Assembly (NCBI RefSeq): GCF_027460265.1
Contig: NZ_JAPZBC010000001.1
Coordinates: forward strand, 4,878,001-4,942,000
DNA length: 64,000 nt
Direction: 5' to 3'
Source of the DNA: Streptomyces sp. WMMC940
GTDB lineage: Bacteria > Actinomycetota > Actinomycetes > Streptomycetales > Streptomycetaceae
The notes beneath the pieces were generated by a model. The model saw nothing but the letters and a program-made list of their open reading frames with translations. It was not told where the DNA came from and made no database searches. The translations under genes and the position numbers were made by a program. Below are positions 52,302-59,428 of this stretch, in pieces (position 1 is the stretch's first letter; each line of letters begins with the position of its first letter).

Positions 52302-53448
52302 CGGTCCGGCTGCCGCCGCGGACGGCACGGACACGCTCGTCCTGGTCTCGGGCGGCCTGCCGTCCGGCAGCCGGGACCTGCCCGGTGCCCGGGAGCGCGT
52401 CGCGGAGGGGATCGGGGTCCTCGCCCCGTATGCGCGGGAACGCGGTGTGCGTCCCGCGATCGAGCCGCTGCACCCGATGTTCGCCGCGGACCGCTGTGCC
52501 GTCTCGACGCTCGGACATGCGCTCGACATCGCCGAGCGGTTCCCGGCCGAGGAGGTGGGCGTCGTGGACACCTACCACGTCTGGTGGGACGACCGGGCGC
52601 CCGCCGACGTGGCGCGGGCCGGCGCCGAGGGGCGGATCCGCTCCTTCCAGCTGGCCGACTGGGTCACCCCGCTGCCGGCCGGGGTCCTCAACGGACGCGG
52701 ACAACTCGGTGACGGCGCGGTCGATCTGCGCGCCTGGCGCGAACGGGTCGACGCGGCGGGCTATGCGGGACCGGTCGAGGCGGAGCTCTTCAACGAGGGG
52801 CTGTGGGAGCGGGACGGTGTCGAGGTCCTGGCGGAGACGGCGATGCGGTACGTACGCCACGTGCTGTAGTGCGGTCTCTTCCTCCTGTCCGGGTGCCGGC
52901 CGTGCCGCGCCCGGGGAGACGCCCTGTTCGCCGGAAGGGGCGTCAGGGCTTCTCGGGGCCCCGCCCGGCAGATCGCCGAGAACGTCGCCGACGCCGACCC
53001 CCGAGGCTCCCGGCGCACCGGGAGCGGTCCCGGTCGACCGGCGGTTCGCCGCGCGCCGGGTGAGGACGGTCGGCACGACCGGGATCAGCAGCTCGAAGGC
53101 CTTGCCGACGGTGGCCACGGGAACGCCGGTCCGCTTGGCCACCGCCGCGGCCGCGGGCCTGGCCAGCCGGGCCGGCACACCGGCCATGAGGCCGCCGCCG
53201 AGCCCGCCGCCCAGCGTGACGACGCCCTGGAGGGGAGGCTCGGTCAGTTCTCCGAGGGCGTCGCGTACTTCACCGGCCTGATCGGGTGTCTCCGCGGCGT
53301 CCTTCAGCTCGCCCGAGAGCGTGGACACCGAAGTGCCCACGACGGCCGCGGCCGCGGTGGTGTCGGTGCCGAGCGCGTCCGCGACCTCCTGGAGCCGGTG
53401 GTCCCCGAGCTCGGCCAGGACGTCCTGTTGAAATGACTCGTCACTCAT
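52168..53448 (-). CDS. DUF937-like protein with an abnormal C-terminal run-on
   Basis: The first 165 or so residues (from ATG 53448, MSDESFQQDVLAELGDHRLQ) are a DUF937-type Ala/Gly-rich helical protein with a Gly-rich turn GGGLGGGLMAG and a basic end TRRAANRR, followed by a Gly/Pro linker. Relatives end here at about 160-200 residues. The frame as read instead continues to 52168 (426 residues), antisense through the isomerase remnant. A one-base shift within the GC tract near 52955-52970 would restore a TGA at 52943-52945, so a frameshift (real or a sequencing error) is likely. Function of the family is unknown. Confidence 0.6.
   Translation of the reverse strand: MSDESFQQDVLAELGDHRLQEVADALGTDTTAAAAVVGTSVSTLSGELKDAAETPDQAGEVRDALGELTEPPLQGVVTLGGGLGGGLMAGVPARLARPAAAAVAKRTGVPVATVGKAFELLIPVVPTVLTRRAANRRSTGTAPGAPGASGVGVGDVLGDLPGGAPRSPDAPSGEQGVSPGAARPAPGQEEETALQHVAYVPHRRLRQDLDTVPLPQPLVEELRLDRSRIARRVDPFAPGAQIDRAVTELSASVEDPGRQRGDPVGQLEGADPPLGAGPRHVGGRPVVPPDVVGVHDAHLLGREPLGDVERMSERRDGTAVRGEHRVQRLDRGTHTAFPRIRGEDPDPLRDALPGTGQVPAAGRQAARDQDERVRAVRGGSRTVTASAPERRDVAPPRRTRVQARRAAPRGHRPSGPSGGARPGRRA
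52298..52869 (+). pseudogene. Deletion remnant: sugar phosphate isomerase/epimerase lacking its N-terminus
   Basis: From about 52321 the frame encodes the middle and end of a TIM-barrel isomerase (DTLVLVSGGLPSGSRDL, then RPAIEPLHPMF, GVVDTYHVWWDD, PVEAELFNEGLWE), ending VRHVL. The normal N-terminal half is absent. The only start near the Gfo stop, GTG 52298, opens a different frame (MTVRLPP), which resembles the start of the DUF993 aldolase-like gene that usually follows such oxidoreductases. The simplest reading is one deletion that joined the start of that gene to the middle of the isomerase. An ATG-less 140-residue frame from GTG 52447 could still be translated. Confidence 0.75.
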
Positions 53449-53616
53449 GCCGGAGACGCTAGGTCTCCCTCCATGCGTCGGCATTTCGAGATTCCGGAAG
53501 AACAACTGCCCGCAATCGTGCAACCCTTCCGGCGTGACGCGGGTCGTACTGGGCGTCAGGGCTCCTGGGGAGGGATTCCGGGGGGATTCGGAGGGGCTCT
53601 GAGGGTGGGGGAACGA

Positions 53617-53642
53617 GGGGCCCGGTCGCTCGACCGGGCCCC
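53617..53642. terminator. Strong hairpin in the DUF937/recD2 divergent gap
   Basis: GGGGCCCGGTCG (53617-53628) pairs with CGACCGGGCCCC (53631-53642). It lies between two genes that read away from each other. Nothing else is visible in the 295-base gap except the recD2 promoter side. Confidence 0.55.
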
Positions 53643-53743
53643 CTATGCCCCGGGCGGTTGGCCTCATCCCGTTCCGAGAGCGCCGGCCGCCGGGTTCTCC
53701 ACAGGCCGGGCACGTTGTCCGAGCCGGGCGGTAGCGTCGTCGC

Positions 53744-55972
53744 ATGTCCAATCTGGCAGTGCTCGAAGGGGTCCTGGAGCGGATCACCTACGCCAACGAG
53801 GAGAACGGGTACACGGTCGCCCGGGTCGACACCGGACGCGGCAGCTCCGACCTCCTCACGGTGGTCGGCTCGCTCCTCGGCGCGCAGCCGGGTGAATCGC
53901 TGCGGATGGAGGGCCGCTGGGGCTCCCACCCGCAGTACGGCAAGCAGTTCACCGTCGAGAACTACACCACCGTCCTGCCCGCCACCGTCCAGGGCATCCG
54001 GCGCTACCTCGGCTCCGGCCTCATCAAGGGCATCGGGCCCCGCATCGCCGAGCGCATCGTCGACCACTTCGGCGCCGGCACCCTCGACGTCATCGAGCAG
54101 GAGCCCGGCAGGCTCGTCGAGGTCCCCGGCCTCGGCCCCAAACGCACCAAGATGATCGGCGTCGCCTGGGAGGAGCAGAAGGCCATCAAGGAAGTCATGG
54201 TCTTCCTCCAGGGGGTCGGCGTCTCCACGTCCATCGCCGTGCGGATCTACAAGAAGTACGGGGACGCGTCGATCTCCGTCGTCAAGAACCAGCCCTACCG
54301 GCTCGCGGCGGACGTCTGGGGCATCGGCTTCCTCACCGCCGACCGGATCGCCCAGGCGGTGGGCATACCCCACGACAGCCCCGACCGGGTCAAGGCCGGC
54401 CTGCAGTACGCCCTGTCCCAGTCCACGGACCAAGGGCACTGCTACCTCCCGGAGGAGAGGCTCATCGCCGATTCGGTGAAGCTCCTCCAGGTGGACACGG
54501 GACTGGTGATCGACTGCCTCGCCGAGCTGGCGGCCGAGGAGGAAGGAGTGGTCCGGGAACAGGTCCCTTCGCCCGAGGGCGGGGACCCGGTCACCGCGGT
54601 GTACCTCGTGCCCTTCCATCGCGCCGAGCTGTCCCTCGCCGCCCAGCTGACCCGGCTGCTGCGCACGGACGAGGACCGTATGCCGGCCTTCCGGGACGTG
54701 GCCTGGGACAAGGCACTGGCCTGGCTCGCCGGGCGTACGGGCGCGGAGCTGGCGCCCGAGCAGGAGCAGGCGGTCCGGCTCGCCCTCACCCGGAAGGTGG
54801 CCGTCCTGACCGGCGGCCCCGGCTGCGGCAAGTCGTTCACGGTCCGTTCGATCGTCGAGCTCGCCCGCGCCAGGAAGGCCAAGGTGGTCCTCGCCGCACC
54901 CACGGGAAGGGCGGCCAAGCGGCTCGCAGAGCTGACCGGCGCCGAGGCGTCCACCGTCCACCGGCTCCTGGAGCTCAGGCCGGGCGGAGACGCGGCCTAC
55001 GACAGGGACCGGCCGCTCGACGCCGATCTCGTGGTGGTCGACGAGGCCTCCATGCTGGACCTGCTGCTGGCCAACAAGCTCGTGAAGGCCGTGGCGCCGG
55101 GCGCTCATCTGCTGCTGGTCGGCGACGTGGACCAGCTCCCGAGCGTCGGCGCCGGGGAGGTCCTCAGCGATCTGCTCGCGGACGGCAGTCCGGTCCCGTC
55201 CGTCCGGCTCACCCGCATTTTCCGGCAGGCCCAGCAGTCGGGCGTGGTCACCAACGCCCACCGGATAAACTCCGGCGCCCAGCCCGTCACCCAGGGGCTG
55301 AGCGACTTCTTCCTCTTCGTCGAGGACGACACCGAGGAGGCGGGCCGGCTCACCGTCGACGTCGCCGCCCGGCGGGTCCCCGCCCGTTTCGGGCTGGACC
55401 CCCGGCGCGATGTGCAGGTCCTGGCGCCCATGCACCGGGGCCCCGCCGGCGCGGGCACCCTGAACGGTCTCCTGCAGCAGGCGATCACCCCCGCCCGCCC
55501 CGATGTGCCCGAGAAGCGGTTCGGCGGCCGGGTCTTCCGCGTCGGCGACAAGGTCACTCAGGTTCGCAACAATTACGAGAAGGGGGAAAACGGAGTCTTC
55601 AACGGCACGGTCGGCGTGGTGACCTCGCTCAATCCGGTGGATCAGCGGCTGACGGTGCTGACGGACGAGGACGAGGAGGTGCCGTACGACTTCGACGAGC
55701 TGGACGAGCTCGCCCACGCGTACGCCGTCACGATCCACCGCTCCCAGGGCAGCGAGTATCCGGCGGTGGTGATTCCGGTCACCACCGGGGCCTGGATGAT
55801 GCTCCAGCGGAACCTGCTCTACACGGCCGTCACCCGTGCGAGGAAGCTCGTCGTGCTCGTCGGCTCCCGCAAGGCGATAGGGCAGGCGGTCCGCACCGTC
55901 TCGGCAGGGAGGCGCTTTACCGCACTCGACCACAGGCTGACAGGTGGAGGGTTCGTGGGAAAGATCACCTAG
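53744..55972 (+). CDS. recD2: RecD2-type SF1B DNA helicase
   Basis: A 742-residue 5'-3' helicase. The N-terminal OB/HhH region (GIGPRIAERIV, VPGLGPKRTKMI) is characteristic of RecD2 as opposed to RecBCD RecD. The helicase core starts with Walker A GGPGCGKS at about 358. Motif II is VVVDEASMLD, motif III GDVDQLPSVG, and the C-terminal UvrD-like 2B segment has HAYAVTIHRSQGSEYP and YTAVTRARK. It acts in DNA repair without RecBC. Length is normal. In S. coelicolor the same gene lies beside citA. Confidence 0.94.
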   Translation: MSNLAVLEGVLERITYANEENGYTVARVDTGRGSSDLLTVVGSLLGAQPGESLRMEGRWGSHPQYGKQFTVENYTTVLPATVQGIRRYLGSGLIKGIGPRIAERIVDHFGAGTLDVIEQEPGRLVEVPGLGPKRTKMIGVAWEEQKAIKEVMVFLQGVGVSTSIAVRIYKKYGDASISVVKNQPYRLAADVWGIGFLTADRIAQAVGIPHDSPDRVKAGLQYALSQSTDQGHCYLPEERLIADSVKLLQVDTGLVIDCLAELAAEEEGVVREQVPSPEGGDPVTAVYLVPFHRAELSLAAQLTRLLRTDEDRMPAFRDVAWDKALAWLAGRTGAELAPEQEQAVRLALTRKVAVLTGGPGCGKSFTVRSIVELARARKAKVVLAAPTGRAAKRLAELTGAEASTVHRLLELRPGGDAAYDRDRPLDADLVVVDEASMLDLLLANKLVKAVAPGAHLLLVGDVDQLPSVGAGEVLSDLLADGSPVPSVRLTRIFRQAQQSGVVTNAHRINSGAQPVTQGLSDFFLFVEDDTEEAGRLTVDVAARRVPARFGLDPRRDVQVLAPMHRGPAGAGTLNGLLQQAITPARPDVPEKRFGGRVFRVGDKVTQVRNNYEKGENGVFNGTVGVVTSLNPVDQRLTVLTDEDEEVPYDFDELDELAHAYAVTIHRSQGSEYPAVVIPVTTGAWMMLQRNLLYTAVTRARKLVVLVGSRKAIGQAVRTVSAGRRFTALDHRLTGGGFVGKIT

Positions 55973-56140
55973 CACTTCCGGAACCGGGGCGAAGGGGGCA
56001 GGATGAGCAGGCTGGGCGGCACTGAGTGCCGCTGACCGGCCGAATGGTCGACCCCGAGTGCACTCTCCTCAGCCAAATGGGGGATGGTAGAGACAGTCAG
56101 GGCACCTCGAAGAAGAGGCACTACGTCGGTGAGGGATGAC

Positions 56141-57430
56141 GTGAGCGACAACTCTGTAGTACTGCGGTACGCGGACGGTGAATACACCTACCCGGTGGTC
56201 GAGAGCACCGTCGGCGACAAGGGCTTCGACATCGGGAAGCTCCGGGCGCAGACCGGTCTGGTGACCCTGGACAGCGGTTACGGCAACACGGCCGCCTATA
56301 AATCCGCGATCACCTACCTCGACGGCGAGCAGGGCATCCTGCGCTACCGCGGCTACCCGATCGAGCAGCTGGCCGAGCGCTCCAGCTTCCTCGAGGTGGC
56401 CTACCTGCTGATCAACGGTGAGCTGCCGACCGTCGACCAGCTGGCGGCGTTCCGGGGCGAGATCACCCAGCACACGCTGCTGCACGAGGACGTCAAGCGG
56501 TTCTTCGACGGCTTCCCGCGCGACGCCCACCCGATGGCCATGCTCTCGTCCGTGGTCAGCGCGCTGTCGACCTTCTACCAGGACAGCCACAACCCGTTCG
56601 ACGAGAAGCAGCGCCACCTCTCCACCATCCGGCTTCTGGCCAAGCTCCCGACGATCGCCGCCTACGCGTACAAGAAGTCGATCGGTCACCCGTTCGTCTA
56701 CCCGCGCAATGACCTCGGCTACGTCGAGAACTTCCTGCGGATGACCTTCTCGGTCCCGGCGCAGGAGTACGAGCTGGACCCGGTCGTCGTGGCCGCACTC
56801 GACAAGCTGCTCATCCTGCACGCGGACCACGAGCAGAACTGCTCGACGTCCACCGTGCGTCTGGTGGGCTCCTCGCAGGCGAACATGTTCGCCTCCATCT
56901 CCGCCGGCATCTCCGCCCTGTGGGGCCCGCTGCACGGTGGCGCCAACCAGTCCGTGCTGGAGATGCTGGAGGGCATCGCGGCCACCGGTGGCGACGTCGA
57001 CACCTTCATCCGCAAGGTGAAGAACAAGGAGGACGGCGTCCGCCTGATGGGCTTCGGTCACCGGGTCTACAAGAACTTCGACCCCCGCGCCAAGATCATC
57101 AAGGCTGCCGCCCACGATGTGCTCTCCGCCCTGGGCAAGTCCGACGAGCTGCTGGACATCGCCCTGAAGCTGGAGGAGCACGCGCTGTCCGACGACTACT
57201 TCGTCGAGCGCAAGCTGTACCCGAACGTGGACTTCTACACCGGTCTGATCTACCGGGCCATGGGCTTCCCGACCGAGATGTTCACCGTGCTCTTCGCCCT
57301 CGGCCGCCTTCCGGGCTGGATCGCCCAGTGGCACGAGATGATCAAGGAGCCGGGTTCCCGCATCGGTCGCCCGCGCCAGATCTACACCGGCGAGGTCCTG
57401 CGCGACTTCGTCCCGGTCGAGGCCCGCTGA
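56141..57430 (+). CDS. citA: Citrate synthase
   Basis: A 429-residue type I (hexameric-type) citrate synthase condensing acetyl-CoA and oxaloacetate. Catalytic segments: LHADHEQNCSTSTVRLVGSS (first His), GPLHGGANQSVLEML (second His) and GFGHRVYKNFDPR, plus the Asp in the PNVDFYTGLIYRAMG region. The GTG at 56141 starts MSDNSVVLRY, the conserved N-terminus in Streptomyces, with GAGGG upstream; an earlier in-frame start adds 19 residues. A strong terminator follows at 57484. Confidence 0.96.
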   Translation: MSDNSVVLRYADGEYTYPVVESTVGDKGFDIGKLRAQTGLVTLDSGYGNTAAYKSAITYLDGEQGILRYRGYPIEQLAERSSFLEVAYLLINGELPTVDQLAAFRGEITQHTLLHEDVKRFFDGFPRDAHPMAMLSSVVSALSTFYQDSHNPFDEKQRHLSTIRLLAKLPTIAAYAYKKSIGHPFVYPRNDLGYVENFLRMTFSVPAQEYELDPVVVAALDKLLILHADHEQNCSTSTVRLVGSSQANMFASISAGISALWGPLHGGANQSVLEMLEGIAATGGDVDTFIRKVKNKEDGVRLMGFGHRVYKNFDPRAKIIKAAAHDVLSALGKSDELLDIALKLEEHALSDDYFVERKLYPNVDFYTGLIYRAMGFPTEMFTVLFALGRLPGWIAQWHEMIKEPGSRIGRPRQIYTGEVLRDFVPVEAR

Positions 57431-57483
57431 GGCCTGCTCGGCAGGTCCGTCGCGCCCCGGTGCGACCGAGTCCCTCACGCAGA

Positions 57484-57532
57484 GAAGCGCCCCGCTGCCG
57501 ATCCCCCCACGGGTCGGCAAGCGGGGCGCTTC
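57484..57532 (+). terminator. citA terminator
   Basis: The 13-bp arms GAAGCGCCCCGCT (57484-57496) and AGCGGGGCGCTTC (57520-57532) are extended inward by GCCGA/TCGGC. It begins 53 bases after the citA stop. Confidence 0.88.
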
Positions 57533-57687
57533 CCATATCCCCGGTGCGGATTCCCCCCACGGGATCCGGCCGGGCGTCTGCTGGTGTCCAGCAGAAGCTC
57601 TTCGCGACGCGGTCTGCCGGGGTACGCATCTACGGGAGGGCCGCTCAAAGCTCCCCGGTCGTACGTGCCCCGGCCAACGCTTGCCTG

Positions 57688-57730
57688 GGACGTCCCCCAA
57701 GACATCCCATGAGCGTCCCCCAAGACGCTC
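57688..57730. other. Two tandem hairpins with identical loops (possible structured RNA or binding site)
   Basis: The 12-mer GTCCCCCAAGAC occurs at 57692-57703 and 57715-57726. Each copy is closed by a different but self-complementary outer stem: GGGA/TCCC (one mismatch inside) and GAGC/GCTC. Conserved loop with changed pairs in the stem is what selection on structure looks like. The surrounding gap 57533-58051 has no supported gene; 57730-57860 is AT-rich and promoter-like, and an 11-codon frame MQPHADHGNG (57836-57868) follows AAGGA. Confidence 0.5.
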
Positions 57731-58051
57731 TGGCATTGCCCACTTAGACTCGCGAAGAGCCCGAATGGTTACCCATAAATATCTGTGATCTGGGTCTCTT
57801 TGTGAAGGTCCTGTGTACCACGTGAAGGATCGCAGATGCAGCCTCACGCTGACCACGGAAACGGATGAGTAGGTCTGGCAATTCCCGAGACCGGGATTCG
57901 GCGGGCCCCGGACGGCCGGCGCAGCGTCGCCGGAGGCCCGGCAGGGGCCGCGTGGGCGGGCTGGGCCCGGCAGGGCTCCCTCGCGGGGGCGAGGGGCCGG
58001 GTCGCGGCCGGTGGGGGGCAGGGCCGCCTTTGATGTGCCGGAAAAGGCGAA

Positions 58052-58079
58052 GCCGCCCCGGGTGGAGGTTCGGGGCGGC
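58052..58079 (-). terminator. Hairpin downstream of the copper chaperone gene
   Basis: GCCGCCCC (58052-58059) pairs with GGGGCGGC (58072-58079) around a 12-base loop, 78 bases past the copZ-like stop. A short A-rich stretch (GAAAAGG) to its left gives U residues in the minus-strand RNA. Confidence 0.65.
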
Positions 58080-58157
58080 AGGGGGTGGTCGAGGATTCCC
58101 CGGCGGGGCCGGTGCCGGCCGAGGGGATGAGGTGTTCGGCCGGGCCGTGCGGGGACG

Positions 58158-58469
58158 TCAGGCCTCGCCGACGAGCTCGTAGCCCGCTTCGTCGACCGCG
58201 GCGCGGACGGCCGCCTCCTCGAGCGGCCCGGTCGAGACCACGGTGACCCGTCCGGTCGCGGCGACGGCCGTGACGGACGTGACGCCGGCGATCGCGGAGA
58301 TCTCCTCGGACACGGCGCCCTCGCAGTGGCCGCACGTCATGCCCTTCACCAGGTAGACCGAGGTGCTGCCGCTCGGCTCGGTGCCCGCCGTGCTGCCGTG
58401 GCAGGAACTCGTGGGTGAGCAGCAGGAGCCGGTGGCCTCGATGGTGCCGGTGGTCGTCTCGGCGGTCAT
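58158..58469 (-). CDS. copZ: Copper chaperone CopZ-like HMA protein
   Basis: A 103-residue cytosolic protein whose C-terminal 70 residues form an HMA ferredoxin-like domain with the metal motif GMTCGHC and a C-terminal GYELVGEA. The N-terminal 30 residues add a second Cys/His cluster (GSCCSPTSSCHG), absent from ordinary CopZ and possibly a further Cu(I) site. A CsoR-type box lies 110 bases upstream. It probably hands Cu(I) to an export ATPase encoded elsewhere. ATG 58469 is preferred (GGAGAACGCC upstream). Confidence 0.9.
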   Translation of the reverse strand: MTAETTTGTIEATGSCCSPTSSCHGSTAGTEPSGSTSVYLVKGMTCGHCEGAVSEEISAIAGVTSVTAVAATGRVTVVSTGPLEEAAVRAAVDEAGYELVGEA

Positions 58470-58579
58470 GGCGTTCTCCTCTGTGCGGGTGGGTCGCTTC
58501 GCGGTCACTTCGTCAGGCGAAGGCGTGGTGCGTCAGGGGTCGCGGGAGTGCGCGACTCCCCGACACCCGATCCCATTTT

Positions 58580-58596
58580 ATACCCCTAGGGGGTAT
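58580..58596. promoter_or_regulatory. CsoR-type copper operator, overlapping the tetR 3' end
   Basis: ATACCCC-TAG-GGGGTAT is a perfect 7-bp inverted repeat about three bases, matching the TACCCC/GGGGTA core of CsoR sites. It faces the copZ-like gene (ATG 110 bases away), and its middle TAG is the stop codon (as read on the minus strand, CTA/TAG) of the upstream tetR gene. Confidence 0.82.
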
Positions 58597-59263
58597 CAAT
58601 GCGAGTGTCCTCCGGCTGTGGGGCGGTGTCGACGAGCGGCTGGAGGTAGCGGTGCACCATGGTCTTCAGCTCGGTCCTGTATGCGTCGCGCTGTGCTCCC
58701 TCGTGGGCGAGGATCAGCTCCAGTCCCGCCTTGACCACGGAGAACGTCATGTTCGCGACACGGCTGAGCTCGGCGGGTCCGGCGTCCGGGAGGAAGTCGC
58801 CGAGGATCTGCTCGACGCGCTCGAGCAGCGCCGAGTGCACGGCGTCGTGCTCCTCCGTGATCCGGCCGGGGATCTCGGAACCGTGCATGAGGACGGCGAA
58901 GGCGGGGTTCTCGCAGTTGAACTCGATCAGTGGATCGAGGACCGAGTCGAGCAGTTCGTCGAGCGGGAGGCTCGGGTCGAGGCTGTCGAACGCGGCGCCG
59001 TGGGTTTCGCGCCAGCGCTCCATCAGTCGACCGCCCAGCTCGACGGCGATGGCCTCCTTGTTCGGGAAGAACTGGTACAGCGTGCCCGGTGAGACGCCTG
59101 CCTCGCGGGCGATGGCGTTGGTGCTCGCGGCGGTGTAGCCGCTGCGGCAGAACACCCCGGCGGCGGCTTCCAGGAGCTGTGCGATCCGGCGCTCGCCCCG
59201 CGCCTGGCGGCGGCGCGGCTGCGCGGACCCGACGTGTTCCCCGGCGTCCGGTGCCTCTGGCAT
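58586..59263 (-). CDS. TetR-family regulator divergent from the MMPL transporter
   Basis: A 225-residue TetR protein. The HTH lies at about residues 20-65 (ERRIAQLLEAAAGVFCRSGY, then VSPGTLYQFFPNKEAIA), followed by a helical ligand domain typical of efflux regulators. It starts at ATG 59263 (an in-frame GTG nine bases upstream is possible). It is divergent from the MMPL gene, with an inverted repeat at 59303-59324 between them. Its last codons, including the stop, overlap the CsoR box of the next gene. Confidence 0.88.
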   Translation of the reverse strand: MPEAPDAGEHVGSAQPRRRQARGERRIAQLLEAAAGVFCRSGYTAASTNAIAREAGVSPGTLYQFFPNKEAIAVELGGRLMERWRETHGAAFDSLDPSLPLDELLDSVLDPLIEFNCENPAFAVLMHGSEIPGRITEEHDAVHSALLERVEQILGDFLPDAGPAELSRVANMTFSVVKAGLELILAHEGAQRDAYRTELKTMVHRYLQPLVDTAPQPEDTRIDTP

Positions 59264-59302
59264 GTGAACCACCAATCCCCAGTCCTCCGGGCTCGGTTGA
59301 CA

Positions 59303-59324
59303 AACGCGAGTGTGCGCTCGCATT
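59303..59324. promoter_or_regulatory. Candidate TetR operator between tetR and the MMPL gene
   Basis: GCGAG (59306-59310) and CTCGC (59317-59321) are inverted around six bases, flanked by AA and TT. A further GCGAG/CTCG pair follows at 59335-59348. Position and symmetry fit a TetR efflux operator. Confidence 0.5.
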
Positions 59325-59428
59325 CTTGTGGAACGCGAGCGATGACTCGTGTTTGCCAGTCTATGGCAATGGCCGACCCGTGCTGCCTCCCGCGCGGCAC
59401 CGGTCTCGGGGGAGGGGAACGCCACCCG

